NCBI RefSeq assembly: GCF_030867095.1
Contig: NC_081824.1
Location: 141,389,433-141,453,432 of the forward strand
Source of the DNA: Alligator mississippiensis
Taxonomy: Eukaryota; Chordata; Crocodylia; Alligatoridae
Length of the DNA: 64,000 bases
Reading direction: 5' to 3'
Part shown: positions 57,495 through 64,000 of the stretch, one piece after another
Position numbering within the stretch: the first letter of the stretch is position 1
Layout: every line of letters begins with the position of its first letter
The notes under the pieces: model-generated
What the model was told of the DNA's origin: nothing
The model's database searches: none
The model's input: only the letters and a program-made list of their open reading frames with translations
Program-made: the position numbers and the translations under genes

Positions 57495-58140
57495 AGGATA
57501 ATGTTTTTCATTTCTGCAGCACTTTTCATTTCCTGTTCTCAAAGTACTTTGTAAGCATGAATTAAGCATTGAATGATTCAAGTAAATATTTTGTTAGTCA
57601 TTTTACACATGGGAGAAACTGAGGCACAAAGAAGGCTAAACTTTGTCAAAATCACACAGGGTGCATCTATACCTGCGCTTTACTGCATGGGTAACTATCT
57701 CCACACTAATGCATCACTGTCTACATGTGCACCCATGTTAGGGGAAAGAAAATTAATTAACTTTGTCATAGGATACTACTGCCCAGGACAAGTACTATCC
57801 TACTGCAGAGTAATTTACACCACCCGAATGCACACGTAGACGGTGACCGGGGCTGGCTGGGGCACAAGCCAGCCCCTCCACAGCCCAATGACTTGACTTA
57901 GAACCTGAGGCTGACCCCTTAAGCCTGCTGCCAGCCCAGGGCTGCTTCTCCCTGGATCTAAGTGCTGTGGTCCCAGGTGCATGTGCACATGCCTGGGAGC
58001 CACTAACTCCGGTGCAAACCGCACCAGAGTTTATTGCTCTGTGCTAATTGCACATGTACAGAGAATCATTGGAAAAGCAGGGAATAGAACCCAAGAATCG
58101 TAACCCCCCTGGCGTATAGCCCTAACCATTACACATACTG
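57495..58140 (+). repeat. MIR/L3-type repeat split by MITEs
   Basis: The first part, 57495-57658, reads 'gcagcacttttcatttcctgttctcaaagtactttgtaagc...cattttacacatgggagaaactgaggcacaaagaaggctaaactttgtcaaaatcacacag'. The second part, about 58064-58140, carries on with 'gaaaagcagggaatagaacccaagaatcgtaacccccctgg...ccctaaccattacaca'. Together they follow the normal order of this ancient repeat. The 400 bases between are younger DNA that split it. Confidence 0.7.
57659..58063. mobile_element. Nested MITEs inside the MIR-type repeat
   Basis: The stretch opens GGTGCATCTATACCTGCGC, contains CTGTCTACATGTGCACCC and ATGCACACGTAGACGGTGACC in mixed orientation, and closes near TAATTGCACATGTACAG. The words are those of the hAT-like MITE family seen elsewhere here. 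At least two units are likely, and exact ends are uncertain. Confidence 0.55.
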
Positions 58141-59949
58141 ATTCATCACTATACTGCACTGCAAAAACATGAATGCAGGAGTAAAGATCAGGCATTTGAA
58201 AGGGGAAAGCAGCTTTCTGTAGATGTACAAAAATGGCATGTGTGGTATGATAATCTTGAATACATTTACTTTGAAAGCCTAATCTATTAAAATGAGCACA
58301 TATAATTCTGCAATTATAAATACAATATGTGAAGTAAACACATTAGTTAAGAAGTTATGCTCTCAAAACTGTTAATTACTAGCCAAATGCATTTTACAAT
58401 GCTTTAATGAGTACTTTTTCATATCATATTAATATCCATTAGCTATGTTAATACTAGTAATGCTAATAATGTAGAAAGCCATTAGTTTGATACAAAGTCA
58501 ATAATGGATGGTAGTGATTTCTAGACTGAACTGCATGAGAAAATTTTTACTGTCTTTTAGTGCAATGGTAAAATTGTCTTCAATTTCTGTTTCGGTTATG
58601 AATTCTATCTGCCCTCACAGACAGTAATAACTGAGTTTTATGGAGATCTGTGGGGCAGATTTGTTGATGTTTTGTGACTTTATTAAGATTCTGCATGGAT
58701 GTGAACAATATAGAGATGACCTCTTGTCTTTCATAAAGTGAAACCAGGCACAGAGACATTTACTTTACTTTCTGCTGGAGAGAATCCAAAATGTTTTCTT
58801 GCATGGCCCATATCTTGGGAGACTTTCTTGTGGATCTTCTTTGCTTAGGTATAATTGTCTCCTCATGAGAGAAACAGCAGTAGGCCTGATCTTCAAATTT
58901 TGCTTTGAAACTTTCTCAAAGTGTACCATTGTTAAGACACAGGCCTGATGCAAAGCCATGGGGCCTTGTATCAGTTCCTTTATAAGTATTGTTGATCACT
59001 TTTGTTTTTTGTTTTTTCTAAAAGGATCATATTGTTTAGATTAGTTCTCCCTGGCACAATTATGGTTGTTATTTTCCCAAATAATCTGGTGAAATGTAAT
59101 GGTTTTTTTAGTTAGTGGAGGGAATCAGGAGTGATTATTTAGAGAATTTCTGCTTGAAGTTGTAATACAATTTGCAACTACATTATATTGCTTGCTTTAG
59201 GAAAACATTTGTAAGCTGATTTGCAAGTAAAATATTTTATTGTACTAATATCAGGAACATTTTATGGTACCAGTGTAATACTTGCATTGTTTTAGAGACC
59301 ATTCTTGGACTTGAAAATTAGCCATATATTGTGTAAATCAAGAGAGAGAAGAAACCTCAGTGGTTGTCTCAAATATTAAGGATACAGATTTTAATAATAG
59401 CGTGTTCCTGTTTAATTTTTAATTTACTTAACCACAGCATTTATTCTGGCTTAAGGCAAGAGCTTGCCTGCAAAATGCAAATATTTGAAACTTTTCTCAT
59501 CATTTTTATGCAATATACATATATTCTACTCCCTGTATAGTATCTTTCATCTTCTCTAGCTACTTGAAATGGTTTAGCCTGTGGAAATGAACTGCTCTAG
59601 GCTCCAAAAGTGGGTTTTTAGTCTAGAGTTCATGAAATGAATCAAGCTTACTGAGGCACTGATTCACTGCAATTAGATCCAAGACCGATGCGTACAAGTG
59701 TAACACCCACACACACTTGAGATTGTGTATGGCAAAGTGTGTGCTTTTGGTTGTTGTGTATTATGTTTTTTTCGTGTGAGTGTTTTTACATGGGCAAGAC
59801 AGCCCCTGTTGTTCTGGTCACGTGCTCAGTACATGGCAAGCTGGTGCCTGTATCTAGGCAAAACATGTAAAACTCTCTGGCCTCATTGGTAAAAGGAAGC
59901 AGAACATCTTCCAGGCCAATTGTTTGGGAGAAACACTGGACAGTGGTGT
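58141..59949. other. AT-rich non-coding DNA
   Basis: No gene or repeat was recognised. The part at 58300-58520 is AT-rich with many TAAT words (TTAATTACT, CATTAGCTATG, GCTAATAATG). It looks like old single-copy DNA and might be a conserved non-coding element, but that cannot be told from one sequence. Confidence 0.4.
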
Positions 59950-59989
59950 TCCCTAGTTGAACAAGGCTTTGGTGCTGTCACACCAGGTA

Positions 59990-60430
59990 TATAAGAACAA
60001 CCCAACTAAGTTGTTGTTCATAAGGGATGGAAGTAAGGGAATACCACTAAGGAGGATTATGCAGCACTGGCCCTCACCTGTAGGAAGCGGACCAGAAAAG
60101 CTAAGGCTAAAACCAAACTCAAACTGGCTACAGGAATCAAGGATAATAAAAAGTCCTTCTTCAGATATGTGGGAAGTTGAAATAAACAACCCAAGGGCAA
60201 CATTGGGCCCTGCTGAACCAAATGGGGCAGCTGACAACCGACACCCAGGAAAAAGCTAATCTTCTCAACAATTACTTTGCATCAGTTTCCCACCAGCCCA
60301 AGGGGATCACCCTCCCAGACAGGACACAGGATTACCAGGGTAAGGGCAACCATATGCTAATGATTGGTGAAGATATTGTGAGGGAACGCCTTGATAGGCT
60401 GGACATCCACAAGTTAGCCAGAACAACTGA
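59990..60430 (+). pseudogene. CR1 ORF2 fragment between endonuclease and reverse transcriptase
   Basis: The plus strand encodes KLKPNSNWLQESRIIKSPSS in one frame, where the parallel frame gives a TGIKDNKKSFFRYV-type CR1 string. A shift of frame then gives MGQLTTDTQEKANLLNNYFA, SVSHQPKG and VRERLDRLDIHKLA. CR1 ORF2 proteins carry 'IKDNKK.F..YV', 'G.L.TD..EKAE.LN.FFASVF' and 'V...L..LD.HKS.GPDG' in this order, just before the reverse-transcriptase domain. The fragment stops near the GPDG site, is broken, and is not linked to the CR1 tail at 39.8 kb. Confidence 0.75.
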
Positions 60431-60439
60431 TCCCCATAG

Positions 60440-61672
60440 GGGATCTCCCCCCCACACCTTTCACTGGAGAGGCAAGCAAAAGTTAGGACACGGGAAAGGT
60501 ACAGGGAGAGGAAGTCTTTTTCAGAGTTTGAGACTCGTATTTCCTCCCTCTATCCCCCTCCCTCCCCCCCCCCCGCCCCTTTGAGTGGGATAATACGATG
60601 CGGGGTATTAATCCCTGGACCAAACTGATCAGAAAAGGAGTAGTGGCAGTTTTGCTGGCAGTTTTGGCCCCACAGGCTTTGATGTGGGATAATACCATGG
60701 GGGTATTAATCCATAGAGCAGGCTGACCAGGAATGAGTCCTGGCAGTTACTGGCCCCTCTGTTTTGTAATTGTATTGCCTCAGTAGCTGAGACTGGATGT
60801 GGTGTAGCTGAGACTGGATGTCCAGGCTGCAGCCATAGGCTTGGGCCCTTTTTGCTGTTTCACAGCTATTGCATTTCAGCCTAGCTGTGTGGCTAAACCC
60901 CAGCCATATGTTTGACTGGCAGTTTTGGGCCAGGGTGAAGCCTGGCATGGTTTGGTTCAAGGTGAGACCTGGCACTATTTGTTATTTATTCCAGGCCTCA
61001 GTGCAGTATAGGCCTGGCTGGGTTTTGCTACCCAGTTCAGGCCCAGTGAAATAGGCCTGGGCATCTTTTGTTCCTTTTTTTAGATTGTGCCCCAACCAAG
61101 CAGTGTGGTTGGGCACTAGTTGTAGTTCAGGCCTAAGCCAAGATAGGCCTGACCTTTCCTTCAAGTTTTTTTGCAGTTTTCTGCCCAGAAGAGTTGGGAT
61201 TGGGACTAGGAATTGTGGAGTGCGGTCTGCTGATGAAAGCTGCAGTTAAACCCTCAAAGCCCCCATGCGGAGGTGAAGGTTGGTGCTTTACCATGCCTCC
61301 AGGAGCAATGGAACCCCTTTGCAATGCAGAAGGAGCCACGCTCTTAAGCAGCTCCCCTCGGCGGATTGAACCCAAGGGGCTGCTCAGGTCTCTCCAGTGT
61401 GGGCCCCCTCTCCAGCCCATTGCTGAAGGGCTCCCAGAACTACCTGTTGGGGAATCCCAAGTCCCAGACTGTCTGGGTATGAGTGAAGCCTCCCCAAGAG
61501 GGTGCCACCTATGGACTTTGATTTGTAGTTAGTGTTTTAAAATGATATTTAATTTTTTCTTTTGTTTTGTTCTCTGTAATACATTTGAGCTTTTTGTTTT
61601 CAGTGCTTGTGAGGAGGTGGGGTTTGTTTATAAGGGATGTCCCAGCAAATTTAGTGCTCGCAGTGGGAGATC
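60440..61672 (+). mobile_element. Possible LTR with primer-site-like sequence after it
   Basis: A 1.2 kb GC-moderate, non-coding block with internal repeats is followed at 61651-61668 by TTAGTGCTCGCAGTGGGA. That resembles a primer-binding site of the TGGTG...AGTGGGA (tRNA-Leu-like) kind used by ERV-L-type fossils. The bases just before it end in CCCAGCA, as an LTR end in CA would. No second LTR and no gag, pol or env trace was found, and the left end is not fixed. If real, it is an old, broken endogenous-retrovirus remnant. Confidence 0.35.
60578..60750. repeat. Two imperfect direct repeats of about 85-95 bp
   Basis: The first unit starts TTTGAGTGGGATAATACGATG (60582) and the second TTTGATGTGGGATAATACCATG (about 60679). 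Each goes on with GGGGTATTAATCC, a CTGA(T/C)CAG word and GTGGCAGTTTTG / CTGGCAGTTACTGG. A shorter direct repeat GTAGCTGAGACTGGATGT follows at 60784-60821. Tandem blocks of this kind are common in U3 parts of LTRs. Confidence 0.75.
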
Positions 61673-63659
61673 AAGCCACTAGTATAATTTATAAGGTACC
61701 CCAAAATGTGAACCCAGCCCTTTTTGCTGCTGACCAGTGCCCAGGAAAAGGGTTGCAGAAGCAGAAACTGTTGCACTTAGAAACCAAATGTTTAAGCTAG
61801 TGCTTTATGAATTGATACAACATTCGGTTGATGAATAGCTGAGAGGCTTGCTTTAATAACTACCAGCAAGTTACAAAATGACATGATAGAAAAAGACTCT
61901 TTCCCAATATAAAATGAGCGATTAGTCCTTATATTAAAAAAGAGAACCAAAGAGAATTTCACCCAGCTTTGCCCAAGGCAGGCAGGAAGCAGTTCTTGTA
62001 CAGGCTCATAATATGGATCCTTCATGTGTGACTGGGTGGTGCAGGGTGGCTTCTTGATCCTCCCTGGATTGCACAGACATCTTGCTGGTAGTTCTGTCTC
62101 ACTTCTTATACTGTTTTAATTGTATAGCATCAAAGCATTCCTCTTGATAGTTGGATAATCAAGGTCCGAACAAAGCAGGCAAGGCCAGAGTTGACATATT
62201 ACAATTGTATCCTGTTTGTGAAGTGTGCAAACTGATCTAGCAATCAAATGGGATGGGTATTGATTGAATGAGATACCTTTAGGAAATTGATCACAGAATA
62301 CTGGTTTTCAGTAGTTATTTTAACAATGGAGTCTAATAAATGCTGCATCAAATGGCTCATGGAGATGGTGAAGATCAGAGACTGTTGGATACAACAGGTG
62401 TGAGTTTCAAGAGAATACACACTGCTTTAGCATAATAAACATTTAGAAATTGACAGCCTATTTTGAGAAATATGCCTTAATTAATAAATACAAATGTGAG
62501 GCAGTGAGGATCAGACAATAAATGTGAGGTAGGTTAGATGCGGTCATGTAGACTGATTTAGCATAAAGCTTTAGACAGATATTGGATGTTTGCTTTGGGA
62601 AATAGGTCTTAATCAAAGGGGGAATGTGTTATTAACCAGGATATATTTAGTTATGTTTTCATTGCACCTTGGCTTTTCTTGTCTCTTACAGGCTTTGTTT
62701 TGAAGTGGATATTTTAGTTCTTCTGTTTTTTTTTAGTGACACTTTGCTCAGTTGAGATGCAGATGTAGTTTGTAGGTTTCTCCCCAAGCCACTTGGCTTT
62801 CTGACTAGGTTTCTGAGTCTTGTTCCATTTATGTACTGATGTTCCACTTATGTACTGTGTTAGGTTTCTGCCAATACCTTTAACCACCACTTATTTTTTT
62901 AGACTCAGGTGTGGTAGAAGGTTGAGGACCATTATTATGACTGTTATTATCTTATGAAATGGGTCTGGTATTGGGTACTGCAAGCACTCAACTCTCTCTT
63001 ACGCCTAATAGGTTGCAAGCCATTAGCAGAGTTTGATTTTCTTGTGGCAATCTTGTTACCACAACCCAGTCTTGCCCCAGCCATTGCCCCAGCAAGAGAC
63101 ACTGTCCAAGCTTTCACAGTTTTTATATGCAGCAAACACTGTTTCATACATCTCATCCATCTTTGGTTTTACCTTCTTAGCTTCTGGGTCTGGAACTATT
63201 TTTTCCCCGTGTGAAGATTTTCTTTCAGTAAAGCAGATGGGGGAATGGGAGGGAGGTTGGAAATCTACAGTCCAGCCTAACCTACAGCAAGAAGTGTTTT
63301 GGGCCAAATCTAATAGTATTCACTTTTATTATTAAAGTAGCAGGGAGTCACATGAGTCAGAAACACATGAGAGATTATGACAAGCTCTTATCAAGTTGCT
63401 TCTAAAATTTCTCAAGTTAGTTTCCCATCTAATGTTTGGTTACCTTTGTTGTGAGTGCAGGTGAACCTTTGTATCCTTTACTTCATTTTCAATGCCAGAT
63501 AAAAACCATTCAAAATTGTACCAGTGATGGTTTTTTCGTGCTGTGAGGTTGGGCACTGCCTCACAGCATGATATCATTTTGCTCTGAGACCTCCACAGGA
63601 AGGGAGGGCTGCTCTAGTGCCCCCCAACTTCTAGCCTGACCCACTGCAGGCATGTGCCT
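61673..63659. other. Non-coding DNA
   Basis: No gene or repeat was recognised, nor any retroviral coding trace after the primer-site-like sequence. The opposing frames at 62947-63335 have no domain. Confidence 0.45.
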
Positions 63660-63779
63660 GAATTTTCTTAGTCCAGAAACAATGTCAGTCCGGTTATAAA
63701 CCGGTTCAGCCTAGCCTGGTTAGACTAACCTGCAAAAATTGAATCAATTCAGGCTCAGGCTTTTTGAATGTCTGTCCCT
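63660..63779 (-). mobile_element. End of a GGGACAGACATT-family element
   Basis: It ends in AATGTCTGTCCC after 'aactaacctgcaaaaattgaatcaattcaggctcagg'-type sequence, the inverse of 1469-1553. It also has GGTTATAAACCGGTTCAG, a palindromic word of the family. The far end is not seen. Confidence 0.6.
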
Positions 63780-64000
63780 AGCCCCCATGACCTAGAGAAT
63801 AGGCATCCCCAAACCAAACAAAAACAAAAATCCCCTTCCCCCCAAAAAATGCACTGCATAATCCTACACAAAATAATCTCTTGATGCTTAGGAAAGACTT
63901 GAGATCCTTAATTACATTACAGGTAAATATTAAATCTGAACTGGATCTGCCTGGGAAGTGGTGATAAGACTTCCTCCAGACGCAAGACACAGCCAGAAGA
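63780..64000. other. Non-coding DNA to the window edge
   Basis: Nothing was recognised. Confidence 0.4.

Overview
The window is vertebrate nuclear DNA with no host gene that I can support. Every long open frame is either inside a repeat or a chance frame in GC-rich sequence. The repeat mix points to a sauropsid, most likely a crocodilian, with turtle as the alternative. It contains CR1 LINE pieces, many small hAT-like elements with ends such as GCATCTACATG, MIR/L3-type fossils, and a SINE-like family with the core TTTTATTAGACCAACT. The species call is my inference from these families.

The most notable object lies at about 47.92-54.13 kb. It is a roughly 6.2 kb element with inverted terminal repeats of about 260-275 bp. 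One large degenerate gene fills it on the minus strand, about 53.8 down to 48.54 kb. In order, the gene shows an N-terminal Cys/His-type region, a central part with PKHVGLG, DYIDILEELLDG, ITFDQ and LGGFH motifs, a C-terminal region whose motif order (FDSMALV, EADTRM, NDTDILVLL, GCDTT) resembles FEN1/XPG-type 5' nucleases, and a Cys-rich tail. From memory, similar large uncharacterised proteins are predicted in fishes, cnidarians and molluscs. I cannot place the element in a named transposon superfamily. A 492-bp hAT-type element with a perfect 8-bp target duplication (GCCACATT) sits inside the gene, so the host element was already present when that hAT family was active.

Layout. 0-5.6 kb: GC-rich to mixed DNA with a 186-bp GGGACAGACATT-ended element and a GC-rich palindromic MITE. 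5.6-6.3 kb: a cluster of nested MITEs. 6.3-23 kb: mostly plain non-coding DNA with MIR-type relics, simple repeats, a hAT element at 16.64 kb and a palindromic MITE at 20.8 kb. 23-32 kb: dense repeats, including MITEs, five SINE-like copies, a Penelope-type GIY-YIG fragment, an LTR-like insertion and a 5S-like sequence. 32-36.9 kb: MITEs, GC-rich DNA and a roughly 520-bp long inverted repeat. 37-47.9 kb: quiet DNA with a CR1 tail and a minus-strand LINE reverse-transcriptase relic. 47.9-54.1 kb: the large TIR element. 54.1-64 kb: further hAT/MITE copies, a MIR-type repeat split by MITEs, a CR1 ORF2 fragment and a possible LTR.

Nothing here forms an operon or pathway. The window is an intergenic or large-intron landscape shaped by several waves of mobile DNA.
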